A DNA stretch of 64,000 bases from Roseobacter sp. HKCCD6576-2 (GCF_013179285.1 NZ_WVNW01000002.1:434001-498000); one strand, 5' to 3'. Counted from the first letter of the stretch, positions 36,748 through 46,151 are shown. Numbers and translations: made by a program. Notes: generated by a model not told the origin, from the sequence alone.

Positions 36748-38265
36748 ATGAGCGGCTATTTCTCTCGCCTGCCGCTGATTGTTGTGCTCATGGGGGTGAG
36801 CGCGCTGGCGATGATGTTGCCCGCTGCGGTGGCCTCCGCGTTGGATGATCACCTTATTGCACGGGTCTTTTTCTATTCCTCGCTTCTGTTTTTGATCCTT
36901 ACCGGGCTGATTGGATTTGCTACGCAAACCCTGCCAGCGGTTACCTCGCCTCGGGCGCATTTGGTGGCACTTCTGGCGGCCTATCTGCTGTTGCCGCTGA
37001 TCCTCGCGTTTCCGTTTGCGGAGGCGGTGGGCAACACACGCTATATCAATGCCTATCTCGAAATGGTCTCGAGCCTGACCACCACGGGCGCGAGTTTTTT
37101 CGAACCAGAGCGGCTTACCCCGGCGGTGCATCTTTGGCGCGGCCTTGTGGGGTGGATGGGGGGATTTCTGATCTGGGTGACGGCGGTCGCGGTGTTGGCG
37201 CCGTTGAATTTGGGCGGCTATGAGGTGACCTCGGAAGCGGTGAGCCTTGACCGTGTGCAATCCGGGTCAGGCCAAATGCAGGCAGCCACACCGGCCGAAC
37301 GGCTAACCCGACATGCGGCCCGTCTGGCCCCGGTTTATCTGTCTTTGACCATGGCGCTTTGGATCGGGTTGTTGGTGTCGGGAGAGATGCCGCTGACCGC
37401 ATTGATACATGCGATGTCCACTTTGGCAACCTCGGGGATCAGCCCGACAGGTGGGCTTGAAGGGCGGCCAAGCGGGGTCGCGGGGGAGGTGTTGATCTTC
37501 CTATTCTTCATTTTTGCCGTGTCGCGACGGTCCTTTACCTCCGGTTTTTCAAGTGAAACCGCAAAGCGGCTGGCGAAAGATCGGGAGCTGCGACTGGCGC
37601 TTTTTGCCGTCATCGTGCTCCCAACCTTGCTCTTCGCGCGGCATTGGTTGGGCGCGCTTGAGGTCGATGAACTGGCCAATGTCGAAGGGGCGATGACCGC
37701 GCTCTGGGGCAGCGTTTTCACGGTGCTGTCGTTTCTCACAACGACCGGATTCGTCTCGGAGAGTTGGGTCGAGGCGCGGGCCTGGTCTGGCCTACCGACG
37801 CCTGGATTGGTCCTGATCGGTTTGGTTTTGATGGGCGGCGGTGTTGCGACAACAGCCGGCGGCGTGAAGCTGTTGCGCGTCTACGCGCTCTATAAACACG
37901 GCACGCGGGAGATGGAGAAGCTGTTGCACCCGCATTCTGTGGCCGGTGCGGGCCGCTTGGGCCGCCGTATCCGACGCGAAGGGGCGTATATCGCCTGGAT
38001 TTTCTTCATGCTGTTCATCCTGTCGATGGCCGTGATCATGGCCGCCCTGGCGCTCACCGGATTGAGCTTTGAGGCCGCGTTGGTCTTGGCCGTCTCGGCG
38101 CTGACCACGACGGGGCCCCTGGCCGCCGTCGCGGCAGAAATACCAATCTCCTATATCGGGCTCAGCGATGCGGCGAAGTTGATCCTGGCCGGGGCGATGA
38201 TTGTGGGCCGTCTTGAAACACTGGTTCTTTTGGCGCTGATCAACCCGGGATATTGGCGGGCGTGA
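36748..38265 (+). CDS. trkH: Trk potassium uptake channel subunit TrkH
   Basis: A 505-residue membrane protein with four pseudo-repeated M1-P-M2 units. Pore-loop signatures are visible as SSLTTTGASFFEP, STLATSGISPTGG, SFLTTTGFVSESW and SALTTTGPLAAVA. It moves K+ (and possibly Na+) across the inner membrane with TrkA bound on the cytosolic side. I chose the ATG at 36748, four bases after trkA; the frame extends back into trkA without meaning. Confidence 0.95.
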   Translation: MSGYFSRLPLIVVLMGVSALAMMLPAAVASALDDHLIARVFFYSSLLFLILTGLIGFATQTLPAVTSPRAHLVALLAAYLLLPLILAFPFAEAVGNTRYINAYLEMVSSLTTTGASFFEPERLTPAVHLWRGLVGWMGGFLIWVTAVAVLAPLNLGGYEVTSEAVSLDRVQSGSGQMQAATPAERLTRHAARLAPVYLSLTMALWIGLLVSGEMPLTALIHAMSTLATSGISPTGGLEGRPSGVAGEVLIFLFFIFAVSRRSFTSGFSSETAKRLAKDRELRLALFAVIVLPTLLFARHWLGALEVDELANVEGAMTALWGSVFTVLSFLTTTGFVSESWVEARAWSGLPTPGLVLIGLVLMGGGVATTAGGVKLLRVYALYKHGTREMEKLLHPHSVAGAGRLGRRIRREGAYIAWIFFMLFILSMAVIMAALALTGLSFEAALVLAVSALTTTGPLAAVAAEIPISYIGLSDAAKLILAGAMIVGRLETLVLLALINPGYWRA

Positions 38266-38399
38266 TGCATTTGCAGCAACGCCATTCTAATGCGCTGGAA
38301 TCGGGGTGGAATTCCGCCGCACTTGCCCCCATACTCCGCTTCGTCTGCTCACAGACTGTCAATTTCAAAGACAGCACCAACGACAAGGCAAGTTTCTAA

Positions 38400-38633
38400 A
38401 TGGCCGAAAACAAGCAAAATCTGCAGGACGCGTTTCTTAACCACGTCCGCAAAACAAAGGTCCCGGTCACGATTTTCCTGATCAACGGCGTCAAGCTGCA
38501 GGGTGTGATCACCTGGTTCGACAATTTTTGCGTGTTGCTTCGCCGCGACGGACAGTCGCAGCTGGTGTATAAACACGCGATCTCGACGGTGATGCCGGCG
38601 CAACCGATCAATCTCTATGATGGGGAAGAGTGA
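38400..38633 (+). CDS. hfq: RNA chaperone Hfq
   Basis: A 77-residue Sm-like protein that binds small RNAs and mRNAs as a hexamer. Both Sm motifs are present: [40 protein letters not shown], and [10 protein letters not shown] holding the conserved KH pair. It is short, as in alphaproteobacteria, with almost no C-terminal tail. Its stop overlaps the hflX GTG start, so the two are coupled. Confidence 0.98.
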   Translation: MAENKQNLQDAFLNHVRKTKVPVTIFLINGVKLQGVITWFDNFCVLLRRDGQSQLVYKHAISTVMPAQPINLYDGEE

Positions 38634-39922
38634 GCGAGACTCCGCTGGCATCTGATGGTGGCGGTCCGGCTATGCGGGCCGTAGTCCTTCACCCCGATAT
38701 ACAGACCGACCGCACCCGCCACGCTGCTGAGCCAGCGTTGGAAGAGGCTGTTGCGTTGGCAGCGGCTTTGCCTGAGCTTGAGGTGGTCGGTGCTGAGGTC
38801 GTGCGCCTGCCGAAGGCGCAACCTGGAATGTTGTTCGGATCGGGTAAGATCGCCGAGCTCGGTCAGATGATCGAGGCGGCGGAGGCTGGCCTGGTCTTGA
38901 TCGATGGGCCGGTCACCCCGGTCCAGCAACGGAATCTTGAGAAAAAATGGGGCGTGAAGCTTCTTGATCGCACCGGCCTGATCCTGGAGATTTTCGCGGA
39001 TCGTGCCCGAACCCGCGAAGGCGTATTGCAGGTCGAGTTGGCCGCGCTCTCTTATCAACGCACCCGATTGGTCCGCGCCTGGACCCACTTGGAGCGCCAG
39101 CGGGGCGGCCTGGGGTTTGTCGGTGGCCCCGGTGAAACCCAGATCGAGGCTGACCGGCGCGCCATCGATGACGCGGTCACCCGCATCCGCCGGCAATTGG
39201 CGAAAGTCGTGAAGACGCGTGCCCTGCACCGGGCTGCGCGTAAGAAAGTCCCTTATCCCGTGGTCGCATTGGTGGGCTATACCAACGCGGGCAAATCGAC
39301 CTTGTTCAACCGGCTGACCGGGGCGGAGGTCATGGCAAAAGACATGCTTTTCGCGACGCTTGATCCGACCATGCGGGCTGTCGCCTTGCCCGATGGGACA
39401 GAGGTGATCTTGTCCGACACGGTGGGGTTCATCAGCGATTTGCCAACCCAACTGGTCGCGGCGTTCCGGGCAACCTTGGAAGAGGTGTTGGACGCGGATC
39501 TGATCGTCCATGTCCGCGACATCGCACATCCGGAAACGGAAGCGCAGGCGGCGGATGTGGCGGCTATTCTGACCGATCTGGGCGTCGAAGACGGCGCGCC
39601 AATGATCGAGGTTCGGAACAAATCAGACCAGTTGCCGCCGGAACGGGCTGCCGAGTTAACCCAAATCGCCGCGCGGAGGGACAATACCCATGTGATCTCC
39701 GCACTGACAGGGCAGGGGATGGACTCGCTCCTGACCGAGATCGCGAAAAACGTATCGCCGCCACGACACATGAGTGAGTTGGACCTACCGCATAGCGACG
39801 GCCGCAAACGTGCCTGGCTCTACAATCAGGGGGTGGTCGAGGCCGAAGAGCAAAGAGATCAAGCGGCCCATTTCGTCGTCCAATGGACCGCCCGACAGGA
39901 AAAGGCGTTTCGTCAGCTTTGA
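38630..39922 (+). CDS. hflX: GTPase HflX
   Basis: A 430-residue ribosome-associated GTPase that splits stalled ribosomes. The N-terminal HflX domain contains the [12 protein letters not shown] segment and the [12 protein letters not shown] linker. The G domain has G1 GYTNAGKS near 216-223, G3 DTVGF and G4 NKSD. The start is the GTG at 38630 overlapping the hfq stop, with GGGGAAGA upstream. The last 35 codons are duplicated, in decayed form, at 41331-41441, so this 3' end borders a rearranged region. Confidence 0.95.
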   Translation: MSETPLASDGGGPAMRAVVLHPDIQTDRTRHAAEPALEEAVALAAALPELEVVGAEVVRLPKAQPGMLFGSGKIAELGQMIEAAEAGLVLIDGPVTPVQQRNLEKKWGVKLLDRTGLILEIFADRARTREGVLQVELAALSYQRTRLVRAWTHLERQRGGLGFVGGPGETQIEADRRAIDDAVTRIRRQLAKVVKTRALHRAARKKVPYPVVALVGYTNAGKSTLFNRLTGAEVMAKDMLFATLDPTMRAVALPDGTEVILSDTVGFISDLPTQLVAAFRATLEEVLDADLIVHVRDIAHPETEAQAADVAAILTDLGVEDGAPMIEVRNKSDQLPPERAAELTQIAARRDNTHVISALTGQGMDSLLTEIAKNVSPPRHMSELDLPHSDGRKRAWLYNQGVVEAEEQRDQAAHFVVQWTARQEKAFRQL

Positions 39923-40029
39923 GTCCAAAGAGTTTGATACTGCAGGGCGTTCGAAAGTCGGCCAATGGAGCGTTGGCAAGCCAGATCGTTAGCGCGCTAG
40001 ATCACTACAACGAAAGGCGATCTCAAAAT

Positions 40030-40821
40030 ATGCAATGGCTCCTTCAGGATTTTGAAGACACCCGAAAGCTAGCGGAGGCGTTGGACGAGCTTGGCATACC
40101 TTTTACTTGGCACAAAGTTGTGCCGTTCATTGGTGAGCTAGAACCAGCGCCGGCGATTACAGACTCTAGCAGCGTAGTAATGTTTGGTTCATATACACTA
40201 TGGCGATACGCCCATAGCCATGGCTTGAAGCCGGGCGTCTTCATGATACGGCCATTCGTTCGAGAAGATGCATGGCACCCTTTTCTCTTGAACGGTGCCG
40301 ATGCACTCTTCATGAGGTTACGCGACATATCGCAAAAACTGCCTAACGATCCCAAGCTGTGGTTTATGCGTCCAGTCGAAGACAGCAAGGAAGAGCCGGG
40401 TAAGGTATTGTCGAACCAAGAGGTAATTGCGCTGGCTGAAAAGGTGCTCGCTCTTGACGAAGTGGAGATACCGCAAGGGTCGCTACGACATGATACGGAG
40501 CTTATGTTCACCAAGCCAGTACGCATTCTGAAAGAGTGGCGGCTCTGGGTTGTTAACGATGAAATCGTGACCTATTCACTCTACAAAGAAGGGTCTCGCG
40601 TCGTTTATCGTCACGAGTTAGACGAGGACGCCTTGGCGTTCGGCGAACAACTTGTAAATGCAAACCCTAGCTATTCGCCGGCATATGTCGTTGATATCTG
40701 CCGCACAGACGACGGTTTGAAGATGCTCGAAACGAACTGTATCAACGCAGCAGGCTTTTACGCGGCTGAACTTCACAGACTCGCTTCCGCGATAGATAAG
40801 ATGAACGTGCCGGTTGATTAG
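40030..40821 (+). CDS. ATP-grasp protein, R2K clade (formerly DUF4343)
   Basis: A 263-residue protein with the R2K-type ATP-grasp layout: FMRPVEDSKEEPGKVLSNQEVI, then KPVRILKEWRLWVVNDEIVTYSLYKEG (conserved E-W-R), then the acidic metal-binding end YVVDICRTDDGLKMLETNCINAAGFYAAEL. Such enzymes form amide bonds between acids and amines, and this clade is common in phages and conflict loci; the substrate is unknown. The ATG at 40030 was chosen as the start of similarity. The gene is visibly AT-richer than its neighbours and lies alone in a rearranged patch, suggesting lateral transfer. Confidence 0.8.
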   Translation: MQWLLQDFEDTRKLAEALDELGIPFTWHKVVPFIGELEPAPAITDSSSVVMFGSYTLWRYAHSHGLKPGVFMIRPFVREDAWHPFLLNGADALFMRLRDISQKLPNDPKLWFMRPVEDSKEEPGKVLSNQEVIALAEKVLALDEVEIPQGSLRHDTELMFTKPVRILKEWRLWVVNDEIVTYSLYKEGSRVVYRHELDEDALAFGEQLVNANPSYSPAYVVDICRTDDGLKMLETNCINAAGFYAAELHRLASAIDKMNVPVD

Positions 40822-40844
40822 ATAGTGCCGACATTCGTAGCCTC

Positions 40845-41332
40845 GGAGCATTCCCTGCTCTTGCTAAATCCGGATCAAGCGACATTGGGATGTATTCGCC
40901 GCGTCGCCAGAGCTCGCCCAAATCGTCGTAATACGGGCTGAGCGGGTGGCCGGATTGGCCGGTGGCGATGACGAAGACGGAGCTGTCGGGATCGGCGAAG
41001 TCGTAGACGCCGCGATAGCCCGCGGAATGGGTGTTCAGGAACGGGTCGGGCAGGGTGCCCGGCGTTGCGGCGCGTTGAAGGGTGAAGTCTCCGCCGGAGG
41101 TGGGTTGGCGGATATTGACGACCCAGGAGAAGAGGGCCGTATCGCCTAAAACCTGATGGTCGTGCTGCGCCTCATGTGCCGCGCCCCATCGCCAGCTTTC
41201 CACCCCCGCGCCATAGCGCTCTTCAAGCCATTGCAGCGCGTCATCGAGCGCCAGGCGAGCGATGTCGGTACAGGTTTCAACCGCCGTCGACGGGCGCACA
41301 TCGCACCAGATTGCCGCGCCATCCACCACCAA
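40845..41332 (-). pseudogene. 3' fragment of a penicillin acylase family gene
   Basis: About 160 codons match only the C-terminal end of penicillin acylase (Ntn-hydrolase) proteins: SWRWGAAHEAQHDHQVLG, NIRQPTSGGDFTLQRA, NTHSAGYRGVYDFADPDSSVFVIATGQSGHPLS and GEYIPMSLDPDLARAG. Signal peptide, alpha chain and the catalytic Ser region are absent, so it cannot be active. Its upstream end stops exactly where the decayed hflX copy begins. The last residues after ARAG are replaced by unrelated sequence. A gene start of the same family lies at 63570. Confidence 0.8.
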
Positions 41333-41441
41333 CGCGCCTGGCTCTACAATCAGAGAATGTCGAAGCCGAAGATCAAAGAGAGCAAGTAGCCCATTTCATC
41401 GTCTAGTGGACCGCTCGGCAGGAAGCAGTACAGCGCAACCT
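41331..41441 (+). pseudogene. Decayed second copy of the hflX 3' end
   Basis: This stretch aligns with 39807-39917 of hflX; by hand about 80 of 95 positions agree. It reads NQ..EAEDQREQVAHFIV-stop-WTARQEAVQRNL, with a one-base deletion and an in-frame TAG, so it is not translated as HflX. It abuts the penicillin acylase fragment. It is a remnant of either the original hflX end or a duplicated integration site. Confidence 0.8.
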
Positions 41442-41715
41442 GAGCCCAAATCCCGCTTGCTCATCATCCATCCCATGCCCGATCTTTATCAGTCCTTGGG
41501 GGAGTGCGATGTTCTAGCTTTGTGAACATAACATCGTTTTTCGCATAATCAATATTATGTAAAATATATGCTCGCCAAGCCTTTGATTTGTTGGATAGCA
41601 TCGGAAGCTGCGTCGACCATATCCGTTTGACAAGCCACAGGCGCTCTCCCGACGGATGCGCTTGTCTCGACATCAGAGGGTTTCCCGTCATATAACACTG
41701 CGAACATTGGGGAAT
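41442..41715. other. Intergenic AT-rich stretch before aroQ
   Basis: No gene is seen. The segment near 41525-41575 is strongly AT-rich, with several TAAT/ATAT runs. It forms the right end of the rearranged region after hflX and should contain the aroQ-luxR promoter; I could not single out a convincing promoter. Confidence 0.35.
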
Positions 41716-42159
41716 ATGATGAGAATTCTGGTCTTGAACGGACCCAATCTGAACCTCTTGGGTCAGCGGGAACCGGACATCTATGGCGCCGCAAGCCTGG
41801 CTGACATTGAGGCCAGCTGTACTGCGGCGGCGCAAGACATAGGTGTGGAGATTGGCTTCGCCCAATCTAATCACGAAGGTGCCTTGGTTGATGCGATCCA
41901 GGATGCGCGTGGCAACTATGATGGCATCGTTCTAAACGCCGCCGCGTATACACACAGTTCGATCGCCATCCGCGATGCGATTGGTGCGACCGCCCTACCC
42001 GTCTTGGAGCTTCATCTCAGCAATACACACGCGCGGGAAAGCTTTCGCCATGTGTCGATGATTGCGCCGGTCTGTATTGGCGTTATCGCCGGTCTTGGTG
42101 CGGCCGGGTATCCGCTGGCTATTCGGGCAATGTCCGATCATCTTGGCTTGCGCCAATGA
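41716..42159 (+). CDS. aroQ: 3-Dehydroquinate dehydratase, type II
   Basis: A 147-residue dodecameric enzyme of the shikimate pathway (dehydroquinate to dehydroshikimate). All family blocks are visible: ILVLNGPNLNLLGQREPDIYG with the catalytic Tyr, QSNHEGALVDAI, NAAAYTHSSIAIRDA and ELHLSNTHARESFRH with the catalytic His. The ATG at 41716 follows TTGGGGAAT; a second ATG is immediately after. Its stop overlaps the start of a LuxR-type regulator (ATGA), an unusual pairing. Confidence 0.95.
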   Translation: MMRILVLNGPNLNLLGQREPDIYGAASLADIEASCTAAAQDIGVEIGFAQSNHEGALVDAIQDARGNYDGIVLNAAAYTHSSIAIRDAIGATALPVLELHLSNTHARESFRHVSMIAPVCIGVIAGLGAAGYPLAIRAMSDHLGLRQ

Positions 42160-42941
42160 AGCGGCTGAAGCCCTATCTGGCCATGCGCTCGGTCGAGGAG
42201 TTGTGGACTCATCATACCGAAACCATGGCTGGCTTTGGCTTCGATCGATTGTTTTATGCCTATAGCGCGTTTCGCAACCTCAAGACGCTCGGCAACCCAG
42301 ATGACGCGCTGGTATTGACCAATCATCCGGCTGATTACGTTGAAGATTATGTCAATAAGGGCTTGTTCCGGGACGGCCCCATGATGCGGTGGGCCTCCAG
42401 GAATGTCGGCGCGGTGAGTTGGCGACAGGTCCGAGAAAGCCTGATCGGGCGCGACATGACCGCAGGAGAGCGCCATGTGGCCGCGCTCAACAAGCGTTTT
42501 GGGTTGGTTGCGGGCTATACCATCAGCTTTCCGATGGCGATCAAGCACGCCAGTGCGGGTATTGGCCTCACCGCGCGGGCGGGTCTGGACCAGGACGATA
42601 TCGATGCGATCTGGGCGCGCGACGGCGAGTTGATCGAGATCATCAATCATGTCGCGCATCTGTGCATTTCGCAGCTGCCCGCGACGGGACAAAGCCGGAT
42701 GCTCACTCGCCGACAGACCGAAGTTCTAGAACTGGTCGCCGATGGCAAAACGATCCAGGACATTGCGCTTCTATTGGAGCGAAACTCTGCCACGGTGGAA
42801 AAACACTTGCGTGGTGCGCGTGATACACTTGGCGTCGAGACGACTGCACAAGCGGTGCGTAAGGCCTCGATTCTAAACCAGATATTCTTGATCGAGCCGT
42901 CTCGCCCTGCCCCGGATCAGGCCGTGCCGCTGAACATCTGA
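42156..42941 (+). CDS. LuxR-type regulator with autoinducer-binding-like domain
   Basis: A 261-residue regulator. Residues about 10-170 resemble the autoinducer-binding domain (GFDRLFYAYSAF, DYVEDYVNKGLFRDGPMMRWA and VAGYTISFPM with conserved Trp/Tyr positions), and residues about 188-245 form a LuxR helix-turn-helix (LTRRQTEVLELVADGKTIQDIALLLERNSATVEKHLRGARDTLGV). No luxI synthase is nearby, so it may be an orphan (solo) regulator. Coupling to aroQ by ATGA is noteworthy. Ligand and targets are unknown. Confidence 0.85.
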   Translation: MKRLKPYLAMRSVEELWTHHTETMAGFGFDRLFYAYSAFRNLKTLGNPDDALVLTNHPADYVEDYVNKGLFRDGPMMRWASRNVGAVSWRQVRESLIGRDMTAGERHVAALNKRFGLVAGYTISFPMAIKHASAGIGLTARAGLDQDDIDAIWARDGELIEIINHVAHLCISQLPATGQSRMLTRRQTEVLELVADGKTIQDIALLLERNSATVEKHLRGARDTLGVETTAQAVRKASILNQIFLIEPSRPAPDQAVPLNI

Positions 42942-43194
42942 GCGGCCCAAGACATCAAAATTTTACCAAAAGGTATGGAATCCCGTACTTTCGGGCTTCG
43001 ACAGAATGCCGCAAGGTAAACCTGTTCCGTGAGTGATGGCTGTTTTGGCCAGGAACACTGGAAACGGGGGTTCTTTCAAACCTCACGCCCACCCGGGAAA
43101 CCGGTTGATCGTGTCGTCGGGCTGATAGTCACCCGATGGCACGTTCGCTTTCAGCGCTGCGCACCATCCCCAATGGCGCGCGCTGGAATAAAAG
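42942..43194. other. Intergenic region between luxR and the tsf terminator
   Basis: These bases follow the luxR stop. They contain a small CCCG/CGGG hairpin near 42990 and several G/C-rich complementary pieces, but no gene, tRNA or known RNA that I can recognise. The gene-free interval ends at the terminator shared with tsf. Confidence 0.3.
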
Positions 43195-43235
43195 AACGGC
43201 GCTGCCCCGTCCCTGGGCAGCGCCGTTTCTGTTTT
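43195..43235 (-). terminator. Strong hairpin terminator of the rpsB-tsf operon (bidirectional)
   Basis: AACGGCGCTGCCC (43195-43207) and GGGCAGCGCCGTT (43215-43227) make a perfect 13-bp stem with a 7-base loop. T-rich tracts follow on both strands (CTTTTATT on the minus side, TCTGTTTTT on the plus side), so it can end tsf and also luxR transcription. Confidence 0.9.
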
Positions 43236-43260
43236 TAATCAAACCGTTGAAAGACGATAT

Positions 43261-44139
43261 TCAACCGCCAGCAGCGGTTTTTGCCACTTCAGCAGCAAAG
43301 TCTTCCTCGACCTTTTCGATGCCTTCGCCAACCTCAAGCCGGACAAAGCCCGTGATCTCGACACCGGCCTCTTTGGCTGCGGCGCCGACCGTCAAATCGG
43401 GGTTCACAACGAAAGCTTGGTTCAGAAGCGTGACTTCCGAGAGGAATTTCTTCATCCGTCCGACGATCATCTTCTCGATCACCGCTTCCGGCTTGCCGCT
43501 TTCGCGCGCGATATCCATCTGGACCTGCTTTTCTTTCTCAACGAAAGCCGGATCCAGATCATCTTCGCTGAGCGAGGCGGGGTTCACAGCCGCAACATGC
43601 ATCGCGACCTGACGCGCGAACCCTTCGTCGCCGCCATTCATCGCCACAAGAACGCCGATCTTGCCCATACCGTCCGCAGCGGCGTTGTGCACGTAAGACA
43701 CAACCTTGTCGCCCGAGAGCTTCGCCATCCGGCGCAGCGCCATGTTCTCGCCAACGGTGGCGATTTTGGCGGTGACGGTTTCCTCGACGGTCTTGCCGCC
43801 CATATCCGCCGCCTTCAGCGTGTCCAAATCGGCGACGCTGGTCGCAACGGCGGCAATACCGCCCACCATCTCTTGGAATTCGGCGTTCTTGGCAACGAAA
43901 TCGGTCTCGGAGTTAACCTCAACGGCAACACCCGTGCCGCCATCAACCGCGACGGCAACCAAGCCCTCGGCGGCGGTGCGGCCGGATTTCTTGGCAGCTT
44001 TCGCCAAGCCCTTGGTGCGCAGCCAGTCGACGGCGGCTTCCATGTCGCCATCGGTTTCGGTCAGTGCTTTCTTTGCGTCCATCATGCCTGCGCCCGTGCT
44101 GTCGCGCAGTTCTTTCACCAGTGCAGCGGTAATCGCCAT
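43261..44139 (-). CDS. tsf: Translation elongation factor Ts
   Basis: A 292-residue guanine-nucleotide exchange factor for EF-Tu. The N-terminal UBA-like part ([24 protein letters not shown]) and the core motif [15 protein letters not shown] are typical, and the length is normal for alphaproteobacteria. It is the second gene of rpsB-tsf, 78 bases after rpsB, with a strong terminator behind it. Confidence 0.97.
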   Translation of the reverse strand: MAITAALVKELRDSTGAGMMDAKKALTETDGDMEAAVDWLRTKGLAKAAKKSGRTAAEGLVAVAVDGGTGVAVEVNSETDFVAKNAEFQEMVGGIAAVATSVADLDTLKAADMGGKTVEETVTAKIATVGENMALRRMAKLSGDKVVSYVHNAAADGMGKIGVLVAMNGGDEGFARQVAMHVAAVNPASLSEDDLDPAFVEKEKQVQMDIARESGKPEAVIEKMIVGRMKKFLSEVTLLNQAFVVNPDLTVGAAAKEAGVEITGFVRLEVGEGIEKVEEDFAAEVAKTAAGG

Positions 44140-44217
44140 GGGAGTGATCTCCTGATCTTGTCGTAATACGGCGTATGGGCCGGGCGTACCCGGCCCTGAT
44201 GTCAGTAACGTGACGGC

Positions 44218-45051
44218 TTAGCCCTGAGCTTCTTCTGCCGGAGCCTCTGCATCTGCGGCGGGGGCCTCTTCTGCAGCAGCCTCTTCAGCAGGCGCTTCTT
44301 CCGCCAAAGCCTCTTCAACCGAGCCCTGCTCCAACGCACCCAAGTCCACACCGGCGCCTTCCATCTGGGCGGTCATCCCGTCCAGAGCGGCCCGGCTGAC
44401 CAAGTCGCAGTAAAGCGCGATGGCGCGAGCGGCGTCGTCATTGCCTGGGATGATGTAATCCACACCATCCGGCGAGCAGTTGGTGTCAACCACAGCCACA
44501 ACCGGAATGCCGAGCTTCTTGGCTTCGGCAATTGCCAGGTCTTCTTTGTTCACATCGATGACAAAGATCAGGTCCGGCAGGCCGCCCATTTCGCGGATGC
44601 CACCAAGCGACGCCTGCAGCTTGGCCTGGTCGCGTTCCATGCCAAGACGCTCTTTCTTGGTCAGACCCTCGGTGCCCTGCTCCATCGCCTCGTCGATCTG
44701 CTTCAGACGGCTGATCGAGTTCGACACAGTTTTCCAGTTGGTCAGCGTGCCGCCCAACCAGCGGTGGTTCATGTAGAACTGCGCGCAGCGTTCGGCAGCT
44801 TCGGCCACAGGTTTTTGCGCCTGACGTTTGGTGCCAACGAACAGAACCCGGCCACCTTTGGCGACGGTTTCGCGCACGGCATTCAGCGCCGCGTCGAGCA
44901 TCGGAACGGTCTGAGTCAGGTCGAGAATGTGGATCCCATTACGATCGCCATAGATGAACTCGCCCATGCGGGGGTTCCAGCGTTGCGTTTGGTGACCAAA
45001 GTGAACGCCAGCTTCCAAGAGCTGACGCATGGAGAAATCAGGGAGCGCCAT
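44218..45051 (-). CDS. rpsB: 30S ribosomal protein S2
   Basis: A 277-residue ribosomal protein. The opening [29 protein letters not shown] and blocks such as [13 protein letters not shown] and [20 protein letters not shown] identify it. The C-terminus carries an extra Ala/Glu-rich tail of about 35 residues ([14 protein letters not shown]), as in other Rhodobacteraceae. I chose the ATG at 45051, with AAGGAT upstream, rather than the TTG at 45057. A good promoter lies about 120 bases upstream. Confidence 0.97.
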   Translation of the reverse strand: MALPDFSMRQLLEAGVHFGHQTQRWNPRMGEFIYGDRNGIHILDLTQTVPMLDAALNAVRETVAKGGRVLFVGTKRQAQKPVAEAAERCAQFYMNHRWLGGTLTNWKTVSNSISRLKQIDEAMEQGTEGLTKKERLGMERDQAKLQASLGGIREMGGLPDLIFVIDVNKEDLAIAEAKKLGIPVVAVVDTNCSPDGVDYIIPGNDDAARAIALYCDLVSRAALDGMTAQMEGAGVDLGALEQGSVEEALAEEAPAEEAAAEEAPAADAEAPAEEAQG

Positions 45052-45167
45052 GTCCAAATATCCTTTTCCGGTTTGCGCCTCGGCGAAGGAATAGGACGGA
45101 TGTCCAACCGGTGGACCTTTCAGGGATGTCTCCCCCGAGGGCCCGCCTTCGCCTGTGAAGTGCGCGC

Positions 45168-45196
45168 GATTTAGGGCAAGCCCGGGGAATATGCAA
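45168..45196 (-). promoter_or_regulatory. Predicted promoter of rpsB-tsf
   Basis: TTGCAT (45196-45191) and TAAATC (45173-45168) are spaced by 17 bases on the minus strand, leaving a leader of about 110 bases. The leader contains a GTCCA/TGGAC hairpin near 45102-45116 that could be a site for feedback by S2; that part is inference. Confidence 0.55.
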
Positions 45197-45265
45197 GCCC
45201 CTGCCCCAAGCCTGATCTATTATCTGGGGTCTTGTGCCCCGGGCCGCGCACCGTATGACAGGGGG

Positions 45266-46147
45266 ATGAGCCAGAAACCTGACATCCTCTGCATTGGCAG
45301 CGTGCTTTGGGACATGATCGGTCGGTCTGAGCTGCCGATGGTGGCGGGGAACGATAAACCTGGGCGGATCACGCGCATCCCCGGTGGTGTCGCGCTCAAC
45401 ATCGCGATGACCTTGGCGCGGTTCGATTTGGATGCGGCCCTGTTGTCGGTTGTCGGGCAAGACCCGGACGGCACGGCGCTTCTGGCGAAATGCGGACAGT
45501 TGGGGTTGATCACCGAACATATGCTGATCGATCCAGAGCTGCCGACAGATCAATATATGGCGATTGAGGCGCAAGGGTCTTTGATCGCCGCGATCGCGGA
45601 TGCGCATTCGCTGGAGGCCGCGGGAGAGCGGATTCTGGCGCCGCTGTCAGACGGACGTTTGGGCCGAGAAGATGCGCCATGGGACGGGTTGATCGCCCTC
45701 GACGGCAATCTGACCGAGGCGCTCCTGGCGCGGATCGCCGCCAGCCGCCTGTTCCGTGCGGCCGATATCCGGCTTGCGCCGGCCTCGCCGGGCAAGGCCG
45801 AACGCCTGCGCCCCCTGTTGCCGCATGAAGGCACGACGATCTATGTTAATTGTGAAGAAGCCGGGCTGATCACCGGCACGACACCGGCCAGCGCTGAAGA
45901 AGGTGCCGAAGCCCTGCTTCGTGCCGGCGCGCGACGGGTCCTGGTGACGCAAGGTGCAGATGCCGCGGTGGACGCGACATCGGATCAGATGATCACACGG
46001 CACCCGCCGAAGATCACGCCGAAGCGGATTACCGGGGCGGGCGACACGTTCATGGCGGCCCATATCGCGGCAGAGGCGCGGGGCGCGTCGCGGGATGTGG
46101 CACTCGACACCGCTTTGATGGCGGCAGCAAACTATGTGGCAGGATGA
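45266..46147 (+). CDS. psuK: PfkB-family carbohydrate kinase, probable pseudouridine kinase
   Basis: A 293-residue PfkB kinase. The opening DILCIGSVLWDMIGRSE, the Gly-rich GGVALNIAMTLARF, and the C-terminal RITGAGDTFMAAHIA with the catalytic Asp are visible. Its role is taken from the next gene, psuG, four bases later: together they break down pseudouridine (phosphorylation, then cleavage to uracil and ribose 5-phosphate). The ATG at 45266 follows AGGGGG. A frame open to 45155 is ignored. Confidence 0.88.
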   Translation: MSQKPDILCIGSVLWDMIGRSELPMVAGNDKPGRITRIPGGVALNIAMTLARFDLDAALLSVVGQDPDGTALLAKCGQLGLITEHMLIDPELPTDQYMAIEAQGSLIAAIADAHSLEAAGERILAPLSDGRLGREDAPWDGLIALDGNLTEALLARIAASRLFRAADIRLAPASPGKAERLRPLLPHEGTTIYVNCEEAGLITGTTPASAEEGAEALLRAGARRVLVTQGADAAVDATSDQMITRHPPKITPKRITGAGDTFMAAHIAAEARGASRDVALDTALMAAANYVAG

Positions 46148-46151
46148 ATAT

